64,000 bases of DNA from Apis mellifera (lineage: Eukaryota; Arthropoda; Insecta; Hymenoptera; Apidae), in contig NC_037648.1 in NCBI RefSeq assembly GCF_003254395.2, forward strand, positions 4,009,868 to 4,073,867, given 5' to 3'. Positions 26,180 through 38,016 of this stretch are shown here, piece after piece (within the stretch, counting starts at the first letter, position 1; each line of letters starts with the position of its first letter). The notes beneath the pieces were generated by a model. That model did no database searches. It was not told the origin of the DNA and saw nothing but the letters and a program-made list of their open reading frames with translations. Made by a program: the position numbers and the translations under genes.

Positions 26180-26770
26180 TTTATCTCTCTTTATTTCTTT
26201 ATCCTTCATTTATTATTTTTTTTATGTTTTTTTCTATGTTTAACAAAATATAAGAGCGAAACTGTAGTCATATTGGATTGAATTTCGATTCTAAGTACCA
26301 TTACTTTATAAATTGACAACATGGGTTTTAATTCTTGGGCATTTATTCAATGTTTTTTATTGTATTTATTTTAACTCTTTATTTTCTTCTTTTTTCACTC
26401 ATTATATTTAATAAAATCTAACAAGATCTATCACAGAGACACATTGAATTTCAATACCATTACTTTATAATGCTTTATAAATGCATTATTATTTCGATTA
26501 TTACACTTCACCAATGTTTTATTGTACTTATTTTAATTCATCGTACTTTTTCTTCTTGATTCATTATTTTTTTCTATGTTTAGTAGAATATATATAAATT
26601 ATATTTAAATATTTTTCATAAATTTTTCTTTTAGAATAATTATAATTACTATTTTATTTTAACAAGGAAACACATATAAAATAAAATTTTTTATCATGTC
26701 TTTTATTGTATTTGTTTTTGCCTTTTGTTTTTTTATTTTTACCACTACTTTTTATAATTGTTTTTTCTGT
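26180..26770. repeat. Divergent tandem array, three to four units
   Basis: An exact 15-mer TACCATTACTTTATA recurs at 26296-26310 and 26455-26469 (159 bases apart). A TGTTTTATTGTAYTTATTTTAA-type block recurs near 26351, 26515 and 26697 (164 and 182 apart). Between units, a TTCTATGTTTARYARAATAT-type segment recurs near 26231 and 26572. The order of blocks is the same in each unit. One partial unit precedes 26270. Confidence 0.6.
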
Positions 26771-27140
26771 TTTTTTTATCACTCTTTACTTTTCTTATAT
26801 GTATTTACGTTTGTTATATGTATTTTTGCAATAATAATTTATCAAATATTATAATCATATATTATTTAATTAATTATACAATATACAAATCACTAATATG
26901 AATGAGAATCAAGAATTAGCAATTATTATTTTTTATATTTAATTTAAATAATTTTTAATAAATTATTAAAAAATTTACTGTTTCAAATGAATTTTTTCAA
27001 ATAATGCAATATTTATATTATATATTATCAATTCTTATTCGACAATAAAGAAGGCAAATTCTTTTCATAAAGAGTGTCATCTGAAACCATTTGAAAATAT
27101 TTCCATATTATTTATATGACATATGTATTGATATCAAATA
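26770..27140. other. AT-rich stretch, no gene seen
   Basis: T-rich sequence without frames or structure. Confidence 0.6.
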
Positions 27141-27259
<119 letters not shown>

Positions 27260-28140
27260 CACAATAGCGAAAAATCTTCAAAATCTTCAAAATGCCAATA
27301 TTTATTAAAAATATTAAAATATAATAATATTTTTTAAATACAAGACAAATTATTAAAATGAAATACAATAATAATAGATTTTAAACTAATAATTATATAT
27401 CTTTTTAATGTTAATTTATTGAATACAAAAATTAATTAATTAAAATATGTATAATACAAATTACATTTAGATTAATTTAAAATCGAGATAATTTTCTTTA
27501 CATATCAATAATTAATTTAATCGCTGCAGTAAAAACATTTTGTTGTTTGTCTAAAATATAAACTATCTGAATCGAAATCTCCACGTTCAATAATCTTTGA
27601 GAATATCATGTTTGATAATAAAAAAAATTGCAAAAAAAAACTATCTCTTCTCAAATTTTATTAATTTTGAATAAGTTATAGAAAATAATATTTATATTTT
27701 TAATAATTTTTTCTATATATTATCATCGATTGACTTTAGTTTCTGAGATATATTGCGAAAAAATTGATTTTATTACATAAAATTTCATCTTAATATTCTA
27801 CGATTCAATGAATTTTTTGAATATTTGAAATATTCGAATCGTTTGCTTTATAATTCTTTTATAAGCAATATTAATATATATAATATTAATTAATATTTAT
27901 AAGCCCTACTAATTATTAATTTTATTATGATCAGTGATATGTGGGTGATATGGGCTGATATGTGCGGTGTTAAATCATCCTGAGTTTCTAACTATCGATG
28001 AATAAAACTTGATTGATGCTCTAAATGAACTGAATGATATGAATTGAATTGAGAGTGAATATTAGACTATTAATTTATTAATCTATTAATTGATACAAAT
28101 TATTTATATAAATATATCATGGCATCTAAAATGTAAAACG
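27260..28140. other. AT-rich stretch, no gene seen
   Basis: A/T-biased, with a TGATATGTGGGTGATATGGGCTGATATG microduplication near 27933-27962 in three short units. No frames of note. Confidence 0.55.
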
Positions 28141-28275
28141 GAATGAATCAATATCATCACGTTTAACCTCTTTATAAAGATCCATGCAATCTGTTGCGTC
28201 GCAGCAGTATACCAAATCGTTCGATCTTCAAAACCCAATGAAACACATAAGGATAAATTTATAATATAGTTATTT

Positions 28276-28690
28276 TTAAGTGAAAGTTTTTGAAAGAATT
28301 TTTAATAAATTATACGATCTTAAGATCTCTTCATCTTTAATAGCTGCAGATGTGTTACAAATCAGACGCTCCAAAGAGTAATTCTGAGGATAATTTGTCT
28401 CTGTAATCAGAAGACGATTTCCAGATATCGCGAGTTTTATTTCGCGAGTTACCAACCTCCAATACTGGAAGGAGCAGACATAATCGTCAATGTATTTTGA
28501 TTGGTTTTTTAAAAAAATCAAGATCACCGATCAAACCAAAGGATGCAGCAACGAGATAAGCAATGGAAAGATGGAATAAATTCAACCACCGCGAAAAAAA
28601 GATCAAGTAGTAAATAGAAGTTACTTCAATATCAATGGTATTCTTATTTCTTATCTGAATAGCAATCATCTCAACGAAATTTAGCATCAT
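28276..28690 (-). other. Unidentified frame-broken open region
   Basis: Two minus-strand frames overlap: one from an ATG at 28690 to 28487 (67 residues) and one from 28527 to 28276 (83 residues). The junction falls at a T-run next to an A-run near 28503-28514, where one slipped base would join them into a single frame of roughly 135 residues. The first part has a hydrophobic segment (FHLSIAYLVAASFGLIG), the second is polar with a better-balanced composition than the surroundings. I do not recognise a family; a chemoreceptor-like membrane remnant would fit the hydrophobic part but no signature is present. It could be a pseudogene, a homopolymer sequencing error in an exon, or chance. Confidence 0.2.
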
Positions 28691-28929
28691 TAAGTTGAAA
28701 TTGAATCGCTAGGAGTACCACAATAATGTGTAATCGGAAGGCCCTCATCAGAATTAAATTATATAAAATATATAAAACAACCTTGAACTATTATTAGTTG
28801 TAATTATTACTGTACAAGTTACAATGATAGCAACATTTATCAGAATGTAAGAATGATTTAAAGGATTTCTTTATAGATACTATTGGTAAAATTAGCTTAT
28901 ATTTTATATTTTAGGCATCAATTATTATT

Positions 28930-28948
28930 TATATATATATATATATAT
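28930..28948. repeat. (TA)n microsatellite
   Basis: Nine uninterrupted TA units. Confidence 0.95.
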
Positions 28949-28949
28949 T

Positions 28950-29520
28950 TATATTAAGAAAGACAAATAGCAGTCATATGTTGACGCACATTTTCATATA
29001 AACATAAATTCTATGTAATAGTAAGAATCTAAATTAATAGAATAATAAATTTTTCCCAGTTAACAATAATTATTATTTTGGATAATTATTTTTATTCCAA
29101 TATTAAATATCTCCAACTCATTAGAATTTATAAGGAAATAAATTTTTAACTGATTTATTTATTATACGTTTTGATTATATATTGTCGTCATGCATTTATA
29201 GAAAATAAATAGTAGTTGTATGTTATTATATATGTATAAACAAAATTCTATATAATAATAACAATCTTTTGTTCCATTGATCACGAATGTTGCATGTCAT
29301 TTTATGTTTACTTACATCTTTGCGTATGATAAGTTCGAAAGAGATCAATCAAAGAAATAGTACAAAATTCTAGTTCACAATTTTTTAGTTTGAATATGAA
29401 AATCCATGATTTCTGAAGTTTTAAAAAACTAAAAAATATATTTTTTCTAATAGATATTTCATCATTTATATCAATCACTGTTGATGCTCGAATGTAATAC
29501 AATCAACTTGACAAATTGTT
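28950..29520. other. AT-rich stretch, no gene seen
   Basis: A/T-biased; a 64-codon minus-strand frame at 29308-29502 has no recognisable content. Confidence 0.55.
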
Positions 29521-29524
29521 TATT

Positions 29525-29788
29525 TTAAATCGTAACGGAATAACTGTGACAAAAACTTTGTCGCGAGAAAAATTTCAAAAAAAGAAGGAATATCAAAAAT
29601 GATAAAAATTCACCAATTACTTTTTGAATCGCAAAAAGTTGCTCAAAATCTTCCGTATATCCAACAATCATCGAAATCGGAAAGTAAATAACTTTTCTAC
29701 AACTATCTTTTTGTTCAAAATATTCCACGCTATAACATAAACTGACTTTAACTCGATATTTTCGCGATCCAATGCGAACTGTCTCCAT
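29525..29788 (-). other. Unrecognised 87-codon ATG open frame beside the GC island
   Basis: The frame has a true ATG at 29788, and the same frame stays open upstream into the GC island to a stop near 29925. Its first 60 or so residues are well mixed (METVRIGSRKYRV..., with Cys, Glu, Lys, Tyr); the tail turns into a hydrophobic Leu/Phe run with Ser. A GTAATT word near 29620 could serve as a splice donor before that hydrophobic tail. No family is recognised. Of the unassigned frames here this is among the more exon-like, but that is a judgement from residue mix only. Confidence 0.2.
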
Positions 29789-30240
29789 TCTTTCACGTCG
29801 AGTGTCCGCGTGTGGACCCGCGTCATCGAGGCGGAAACAGTGGCGAGGATGACGGTCTCTATCGGGGTATATGGGAACTTGGAAACTCGCTACGATCCAT
29901 CTTCTGCGTAGAGAGGCCCCGCCGCGTTACATCGCCGCGAGAACAACGAACCTAGAATATCCCGAATTGATAAACACCGGCAGTTCCGCTCGTCTATCGG
30001 ATATTCGAGCACCCTGCTCGCTTCGCCTCTCTATTTCCCCGTTATCTCGCCGCCGTTCCACGCTTCCAACTATCTCTCGACCGTTCAAGCAAATGGAATC
30101 TCTCTCGATTGCATCGTGCTTGGAGATGTTTCCATGTTCTTCCGCCCGTATATCCGTGAGTCGCGACGATTCGAACCTCTTGCTCCTTGCACGCGGTTTA
30201 TTAGAAATCTGATTGAATAATTATTGGCCGAAATTCAGCA
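29750..30240. other. Most GC- and CpG-rich island of the window
   Basis: Dense CpG, with several GCG and CGC words, in otherwise A/T-rich DNA. A 113-codon plus-strand frame starts at ATG 29871 and ends at 30212. It is Ser/Arg/Leu-rich, which is typical of translating CpG-rich DNA, and the minus strand is open in parts too. In insects such patches often mark exons or promoter-proximal DNA; I can see no conserved protein to decide. The word GGTTCGAATC on the minus strand near 30166-30175 resembles a tRNA B box but no cloverleaf fits. Confidence 0.45.
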
Positions 30241-30243
30241 AAC

Positions 30244-30805
30244 TTGGATTTAAATAGAAATTCGGATGAAATTCAAGCGATTAATTCTTTGGGCAAGATA
30301 GAATTGATGGAGTCGAGTCCTAATGAGACTCGAAAACGATTTCGACCTGCTTTTTTTAATTTGATTATCGATTATCAGAAATCTCAAATTTTTTTCAAAT
30401 GTTTTTTGTCCCATCTTTCTTTGCAGAAACTCAATTGATGGAAAGAGTAAAATATAGAAGGAGATATCTTTATGATTTCTCGGTTATGGAAGTATTCTCA
30501 TTTATGGGATTTGAAAAAAAATGAAAATTTTCTTTTCTTCATTTTTGAGTCGATTGAAATATTAATAATTGTGATAATTGCTGAAGTCATATTAATGTTA
30601 TTTTTTTTTTTTGAATCATTATCATATTGATGTCAATTACACGACATCTAAACAATATTAAAACAAACAAGATATTCTAAACTTTTTGTTAAAATAAGAA
30701 ATTTTTTTATTGCAATTTGTACAAAAAGTAACAAAATCCCTTTTATCCTTTTATTACATTTCGTATAATTTTCTTTTAGCGAAGATAAGTGAATAAACTT
30801 CGTTT
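30244..30805. other. Transition from island to AT-rich DNA
   Basis: A 64-codon plus-strand frame (30244-30438) without an ATG start continues the mixed composition, then A/T bias resumes. Nothing recognised. Confidence 0.45.
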
Positions 30806-30886
30806 TGGGGCACCGTTATTTTTTATTCATCGAATAGTACCAAAAAGCACGAAAAAAGTGTTTTTAAAAAAAAAAATAGTGCCCCA
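30806..30886. repeat. 81-bp foldback with GC-rich base
   Basis: TGGGGCAC (30806-30813) pairs with GTGCCCCA (30879-30886). Inward of this, an ATTTTTT-rich left arm faces an A-run plus TAGT on the right arm, extending the stem to about 20 bp with a small bulge. A nested mini-hairpin (AAAAAGCAC against GTGTTTTT) lies in the loop. Precursor-RNA-like length, but the A/T runs make the inner pairing weak evidence. Confidence 0.6.
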
Positions 30887-31023
30887 GAAATTTAATCGAA
30901 TTCCCAGAGTTTTCTCCTCTATCCTAGAATTGAACGATTGCATGATAACTGAAGATATCGATGGATGACCGATCGAATTCTCGTTAACGTCTCTCCAATC
31001 CCTATAAATCACCAATCCAACCC

Positions 31024-31347
31024 ATGTTACATGTTGTAATTATCGACGACATTGGGATCACAAATAGAACCGAGAATAAAATTAATCATAGGAATCATAT
31101 AGGTTACCAAATATGCAAGTATTTTATTGATAATCTTCTATCTATCCACGGAATGTGGGCATTGCTCGTTGAATATACAAGAATTTTCCCTGATTGGATT
31201 CCATCTCGCAATTATCTCGAATTCGCTGCTAATTATCTCTACCCATGTAATCTGATTCATCGATTTCTATTCATCCATAACCATTCCTCGTCTTTCTCTA
31301 TTCGGATAAATCGAACTGATAATCTCTCAGAAATTTATTATGCCTAA
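31024..31347 (+). other. Unrecognised 107-codon ATG open frame
   Basis: A true ATG begins a 107-residue frame with a mixed composition (His, Asn, Ile, Trp, Pro present). Its 3' third overlaps the first degenerate unit of the tandem array that follows, which argues against a conserved protein there. No motif recognised. Confidence 0.12.
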
Positions 31348-32390
31348 GCAAATAAATAAGCAGTATAAAATTAACTTGTAAGTTTGATGCTTATAATATA
31401 CTTAGTCCTATAATTTTCTATCTTCCTTTGTTATCCATAAATCAAATTGGAAACCAATCAAAAATGTGTTTCGATATCTGAACATAATCTAATTTAATTA
31501 ATCCAATCTAGATAAATGACAGTAAATTAATATTTCTATTAATTAATATTTTTAATATATTTGGTCCCATTAATCTTACAATTCTAATATTTTTTTTTAT
31601 AAATCAAATTGATAGCTGCAATTAAAAAAGTATTTTTAATCTAATCTAATGTGATAAATAAATAATACAAAATTAACTTTCAGATCTAATACTTGCAATA
31701 TATTTAGTTCTAACACTATCTTTCTTTCTCTCTTTTTCTCATATTTGCCTTATTTGAATAGATAACTACTTAGAAATGTATTTCTATGTTCAAAGATAAC
31801 CTAATCTAATTTAATCTAATAAATGAATGATACGAATTAATTTCGAGACTTAATATTTACGATATACTATATTATTGTACATTACATTACTATAATTGAA
31901 TTAGTAATTATTCAAAAATATATTTTCATGCAATTTAATCTGATAAATAAATAGTATTAAATTAACTTTTAAACCTAATATTCGCTCGATATATTTGTAC
32001 TATCCTATTGCTACAATTTTTTTTTTTATCCTAAATAAATTGGAAATAAAACTGAAAATCAATTAGGAATGCATTTCGATATTAAACAAATAAACAATTT
32101 AATTTAATTCAAATAAATTACATTTGATGTATTTAATTTCATCATTATAATTATAATTCTTTTTATTTTTCTTTCTTATCTAAATAAATCAAATTGGTTT
32201 TAGAGAATATTTTTTTAGAGAATATTTCAATAAATCAACTTCAATCTGATTTAACCTAACTTGATACACTAATACCAAATCAACTTTTAAATTAAATATT
32301 GCGATATACTCGTTCCCATCGCTGCAATTTCCGATCTTTTTTGTTTATCTAGAAATCGAATTGGTAACCGCTCAAAATCGCGTTTCGCTG
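31240..32390. repeat. Large divergent tandem array, about seven to eight units
   Basis: Each unit opens with a GATAAATAAAT-type word, then ATTAACTTT, a CTAATA-TT-AATATA segment, a T-run, TAAATCAAATTGG, an AATG-RTTT segment and TAATCTAATTTAATCT. Unit starts: about 31351, 31511, 31653, 31819, 31942, 32111 and 32262, so lengths of about 160, 142, 166, 123, 169 and 151. A more degenerate unit precedes 31351. The units are not in a common frame and are too diverged to be recent. Confidence 0.75.
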
Positions 32391-33300
32391 CCTACACGCG
32401 ACTTCCTGATCGACACTGGATATAGGATAGAATGTAAGAAAGTGAGGGAATTTCGTGTCACGAACGAATTATCCACCAACTTGATTAGACAATTAGCGTA
32501 CAAACTATTGAAGAAACGCATGAACGTTTTAGATCGAAATTACGTGTCTCGTAGATTTATATGTGTGTTACGTAACTAGAGATCCCGTAACAAACAATCT
32601 CATGCAACTTCGATCTTGTTTGATTCGTTGAGTAATCACTTGAAATTCGATTTTGAGCTAAGGTAAAATTTCATAAAGAAAATTTTAACAAGATTTGTAT
32701 CAGTATCTACAATTTAGGTAGATTCAGATAGAAAGTTCTGTCATTCGTAGTAGAAAAATATAATATAATTATTTATCAAATCTGTATATATGTAATTATT
32801 TAAAAACGATAAAAATGATTAATGAAAGATTTAATGAAATTGATGACTTATATTAGTATATTAAAGTTATATATGAAATTTTTTTTTATTATATTATATG
32901 TTTATTTATTATATATGTTTTTTTATTATATTTTACATTTTATTTTCAATTTTCATTTTTATAGTCATATCAAAATATTACGCTATTATAAAATATAATA
33001 TATTGAAATTTAATTAATTACTAGATAATAGAAGAAAGTAGAATAGATAATAGAGGAAAGAATAATAATATGGTTAGTTTTATATTTCTCTTTTGAATCT
33101 AATTTGTAAATTAAATTGTTGAGTTTATATGTGTAAAGGTTTGATTCATATCTTGTATATTTATTGGGTGTTATTAAATGCGATCGCTATTTCGATTCTG
33201 TTTTGTCTGTTTCTCTTTTTGACCCATCGTGCAACACGACATAATAAGCTCAGCGTAATAGAACAAAAGTACGATCGGTACGATCCATATCTATATAATA
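32391..33300. other. Complex patch then AT-rich sequence
   Basis: The 32390-32650 part is CpG-containing and carries a 72-codon frame (32361-32579) that starts at TTG inside the last array unit; no function assigned. A second complex patch at 33165-33290 begins TTGGGTGTTATTAAATGCG, which has the look of a DNA-transposon end but no partner was found. Confidence 0.4.
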
Positions 33301-36180
33301 TAGTATAATAATTATTATAAATTAATTATATGATTAATAATATTTATTATATTATATTTATCAAATATATTTTTTTTTAGTACATATTTTTTATTTTAAT
33401 CAAATCATTTCACAATTTATTCCTTAATATAAATTGTTGTTGAAAATGTGTAAAATGCACTTCCATTAAAATAAGAAACTTTTATAAATAATAATAAAAA
33501 ATTTTTAAGTAATTACAAACTATTCATATAAAAGTTTCAAACATATAACTACAAACAATTTTTAATTAAATCGAATTTGTGAAAAATATATTGTACTAAA
33601 CAGAACTTACGTAAAAATGTAACAACCAATATATCTTTTGTAATATATCTATATATCAATATGTGTATATAAAAAAAAGCATGATAAAAGAGAGAAAGAG
33701 AAAAAAGAGGAAAGAGGATTTAACAAATATTATAGAAATAAGTCATTTCAATAATTTTAACAAAAATTAAGATAAGATAATGATTTTTTAAAAATTATAA
33801 AAAATATTTCTTCGATGAAATATATAAACAAAAATCATATCATTATTATCTGTTCATAATTTAAAAATAAGAAATTAATTCATATAATTCCACTATAATA
33901 ATTTGATTATAATAAGTAAGATGTAATAAATATATTACATTTTATTATCAGAAAATGACTATGTCAAAAAATAAATTTTGAGGCTTCTTTATTTTTAGCT
34001 CAGAATTTTTTCAAGATCATTTATTTTATTTGTATGATTTCCAAAGGCTATATCCTTTAAATTATACAATATATTAATACGTAAATTTTCAAAAGATTAA
34101 GTAAAAAATTATAAATATGAATTTCACATCTATTACGTATAACATATAATACATATAAGCTGCTCAACTTCTTCAATTTACAAGAAATATATTATTTCTC
34201 AGTAAAATGAAAAATAAATTTCGTTTTAGAGGTTAAGTTACAATCAAACTTCAATTATTGAAACTAATAGAAGATTTATATGCACATGATAAAATTTTTG
34301 GATAACAAAAATAATAGTTTTCTTTAAACTAAATTCTATATATTTTAAACCAAATAAATAAACAAGAATATAGATATATTAAAAAATAGTATGAAAATAT
34401 ATTAAAGAGTAAAAATATATTAAAATATATAAATTTAATATAGTGTAATTTATATATATTTATATAATTTATTTATATATTAATTATATAAATATTTATA
34501 TATTTATACAATTTAATATAAATTTAATATAATGTAATATAATTTTTTATTTATAAATAATATATATAAATATATTTATAAATAATTCTTTGAAATTTAC
34601 TTCATTTTTGTTATATTTCAAAATTATTTCCAAAAGCTAATTGCTTTAGATCAAGAAAAAAGATCTCTATCATCGATTTCTTGATTGAAAATTCTATTTA
34701 CAATATTGTAGAGAATTTTCATCGATTTTTGTTCTGCAATTATTTTTTTTATCAAATTTAAATCTATCATATCATTATTAGCTTTGTTTCAATTTGAGTT
34801 GTTCAAATTATTATTTTCTGCTAACGTTAAACATTTTCTATAATATTATATAATAGTCTATATTTCATAAATAATTTTTCATTCTTTATTTTCATATTTT
34901 GATGTAATAATTTATCCTATTTTTATTTTTATTTTTTATATTTTTATATTATCTTTTTATTTTTTATATTATTATTTATTTAAATTTATCACACTTTCAC
35001 TTCTTCATTTTTTTAAAAATTTCACATTTTATTTCAAACAATTTTTATAGAATCATTATCATAAATTCTCTGCATAATTCGAATGTAAATAGTATAAAAA
35101 ATATTACGACAAGATTGTTTCAATAGCTTTGTTAATTTTAATAGAAACAGATAAATACAACATGGAATACATATGTAATGAAATGTACTGTATGGATAAT
35201 AGAAAATTACGATGAAATATCTGGATAATAGTAAGTTTAATAACATTCAGATAATGTGGCGCGGTACATTGCTTATATTTGTTACTAGTGATAAATATAT
35301 TTCATTTAATATGAATATTTTTATGTTTAATTAATTAATAAATGAAACATTTTTAATTATATTTTAAATAAAATATTAATAATAATTATTTTTTATTTTT
35401 AATAAAATTTTATGTCATTACATAAAGCGTAATAACAATACATATATATAAAGTTATTTTTTTTACGAGATAAAACAAAATTTTAAATTATAAAATATTT
35501 AAAATTTAATTTATTCTCATATCTGTAAGAAAAAATTCTTAGATAAAATTTTATTCAAAACATAAAAATATATTAAGATTTCAAAGCTTCTTTTACTTTA
35601 AAAAGATTTTTGGTAAAAGAATATCGTGCCATATATAAATTATTGTGTTTTAAGTGTTTTTAAATGCATAAATTTTCATTCGAATAAAAATTTTCAAGTT
35701 AAGTAAATTTTTAATATGGATGTTCAAATTATTATAAGCCATATCACATTATTTGATTAAACATTTTTATTATAAAATAAAAAATATACAAGATAGTTAA
35801 TTTAACAGAAAAGCTTCATAATATTATTTTTTCTTTTATATCATTAAATTATTTTTAATTGAGTAGTTTTATTTTTAATTTTAATAAATCTGCATAATAA
35901 TATGATAATAATTATATTTTTAATTACAAAAAATGATTTAACTAAACAAAATTAGCATATCAAAAATATTAAATATAATATTCTGAATAATACAAACATT
36001 CTATATTATTTATATTACTTGTTATTATCATTTTTTTTCTATTTTCGATTTTTTTTTTTCATGTCATCGATTCTACAGTTACCATTATCTATGAGCACTC
36101 TATGGAGTTCATTAAAGGAAGTTGTTTGTACATCACAGAGAAAGATCGCTATTAAAAAAAAAAAAATGTTAAATAAAACT
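33300..36180. other. AT-rich stretch, no gene seen
   Basis: Very A/T-rich, with TATA/ATTTATA low complexity at about 34430-34570 and a T-rich run at 34890-34980. The minus-strand 70-codon frame at 35034-35246 is a hydrophobic low-complexity translation. Confidence 0.6.
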
Positions 36181-36210
36181 AATTTTCATTAAAAAAAATT
36201 TTAATTTTAA

Positions 36211-36262
36211 AATTTCATAAAAAATTTAAATTTTCAAATTTCATAAAAAATTTAAATTTTCA
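36211..36262. repeat. 26-bp tandem duplication
   Basis: Two exact copies (36211-36236 and 36237-36262), each starting AATTTCATAAAAAATTTA. Confidence 0.9.
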
Positions 36263-36619
36263 AATTCATTATCTTGAATACTTTTTTTTTAAGATTACAA
36301 TTTCCTCGAATGTTTCATTAATTCTTAAAACGAACGATGTATTTATATATCATGCTATACTTATAGTTCAACTTTGTTCTATGCTAAAAAGAAAACTTGA
36401 AAAAATGAAGTCAAAGAGTATGAAAATAAAAGCTATAAAATAAATCCAGATGTACAATTCCTTATTAAATTAAAACAGTTCAGATATCGACAATTTTTGA
36501 TCAAAATTTTTTTTTTGTTTCTTTAATTTTATGGAGAGTTGAAAATCTTTTTTTGATTAGAAAAAAAAATTTTCAAAGAATACGAATAATAAATCTATCT
36601 GTATATGATGTTATTTTTT

Positions 36620-36930
36620 CCTCTTCAATTAGGTACGCAATAGGTTTCCATAGTAAACCTATTTTTGTTTTAATTAACGATCATTAGCACTCGTGCGCGT
36701 GTAATTAACGGTTTCGCAGAGTGACCAATGGCAAGTAAAAATGTGGTAATTACCGCAATCTACGAAATATAATGATAAAACCGAGATAACCAACCTCGTT
36801 AATATTCGTCGATGTACCCGCAAATTTCATTTGCGACCAATAATCATCGCTGAAACTCTGTGATTTTGCGTGTCGTTTGATTAATTATCGATAATCAATG
36901 GGACCTGTTCTGATTACCTTTTTTTTTTCA
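36620..36930. promoter_or_regulatory. Candidate enhancer-like noncoding block
   Basis: A complex block with clustered homeodomain cores: TAATTAACGATCATTAG, GTAATTAACGG, GTAATTACCGC and a terminal inverted repeat TTGATTA (36877-36883) / TAATCAA (36892-36898) that encloses the 12-bp palindrome ATTATCGATAAT (36884-36895). No open frame. Clustering of such words is typical of developmental enhancers in insects, but TAAT words are common in A/T-rich DNA, so the call rests on the islands' complexity and the symmetry. Confidence 0.35.
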
Positions 36931-37179
36931 GAATAAACGAAAGATATTTCACTTCTCTCTTGTGAAGATATTGTTATCAATATTTGAACGTACTGTTTGT
37001 TTGTTTTATTTATTTTATTTATATTTTTTAAAAATATTTAAAAATATTCATATAGATAAAATCAATTATTTCAAAATAGTAAAATATATATAATGTTATA
37101 TAATTATAAATTTTTTTTTTCATTATTTTTTATTGAACTTCAATTTTACTTAAAAGTTCAAATTTGTTTCAGTCTAATA

Positions 37180-37700
37180 ATCTAGTGAAATAAATGATTC
37201 ACATTATCATAGTTATCTCAAATTATTTGAATTCAATTCAGTTAATGTTAATACGATCAAACTTCACATAAATTTGTACAGTTGAACTTCACTTGTCCTT
37301 CAAGAGGAAAGTGTTTCACTTTCAAAAGTGAAAAAAATTGTTAGTTTTCTTTCAAAAAGTTGAAAGAAATTCAATTTCAAACTTCAATATTATACTTGAA
37401 ACTTATTTAAATTCAAATAAAATAAGCGGTTCACATTATTATAGATATTTTAAATTACTTGAATTCAATTTAATTGACTTTGTAAATCCTTCAATGCTCG
37501 AAATTTATATTGGAAAAACAGTTTATAAATTTTTTATAAACTTTTAAAGAAAATTTAAAAGAATCCCAATTCCATTTCAAGTTTAAATGTTTTGATTTCA
37601 ATTCCATTTGATCTTGAAATAATCTTTTATTTCTTAAATAAAATGAGTGATTCACATTGTTCAAATTGCCATATTCTTCGAATTTAAATTAACTTGATTA
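37180..37700. repeat. Divergent tandem array, three units
   Basis: TTCACATT anchors at 37198, 37430 and 37641 (232 and 211 apart). Each is preceded by an AAATAAA-TGA/CGG segment and followed by ATAG-TAT, then TTGAATTCAATTYA-type sequence. A TTCAAA-CTTCAATTTTACTT-type segment recurs upstream of each anchor. The 69-codon frame at 37338-37547 lies inside and is an artefact of the repeat. Confidence 0.6.
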
Positions 37701-37709
37701 ATCTAAAGG

Positions 37710-38010
37710 AAACTAAAAAAAAAATAACGATTTTTAGTTTAATTATATATAAAATACTAATTATCACATTGATATGCAATAAGATTATCTAAAATAAAAA
37801 ATATTCATTTGTATCGGTATCAATCTCGCTAATTACATATCCGTTAAAAAAATTAATATTTAACAACGCAAAAATCCATTTGATCTACCATATTTAAAAA
37901 CAAAATTTTTTTACACAGAATCAAATAGGGAAAACTGCCAAAACAATAATAGGTAAAAAGTCGCGTAGCAACTGCAACTAGAGCAAAATAAAAAGATGAA
38001 AAATACGAGG
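37710..38010. other. AT-rich stretch, no gene seen
   Basis: Mixed A/T-rich sequence; a short minus-strand frame (37853-38038) has no recognisable content. Confidence 0.5.
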
Positions 38011-38016
38011 AATTAA

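Larger units (their letters stand above)
24870..26180. other. AT-rich stretch, no gene seen
   Basis: A/T-biased, with a 13-bp hairpin at 25698-25732 and an (ATTC)n run at 25972-25995. The right end of the mariner relic should lie just after 24870, but I could not identify a terminal repeat. Confidence 0.55.

Noticed and set aside
30160..30195. GGTTCGAATC on the minus strand, like a tRNA B box
   Set aside because: No A box at the right distance and no acceptor, D or anticodon stems pair.
32361..32579. A DTG motif (FLIDTGY) in a short frame suggesting a retroviral-type aspartic protease
   Set aside because: The frame starts at TTG inside the last tandem-array unit, the residues after DTG do not follow the family pattern, and no other pol-like sequence lies nearby.
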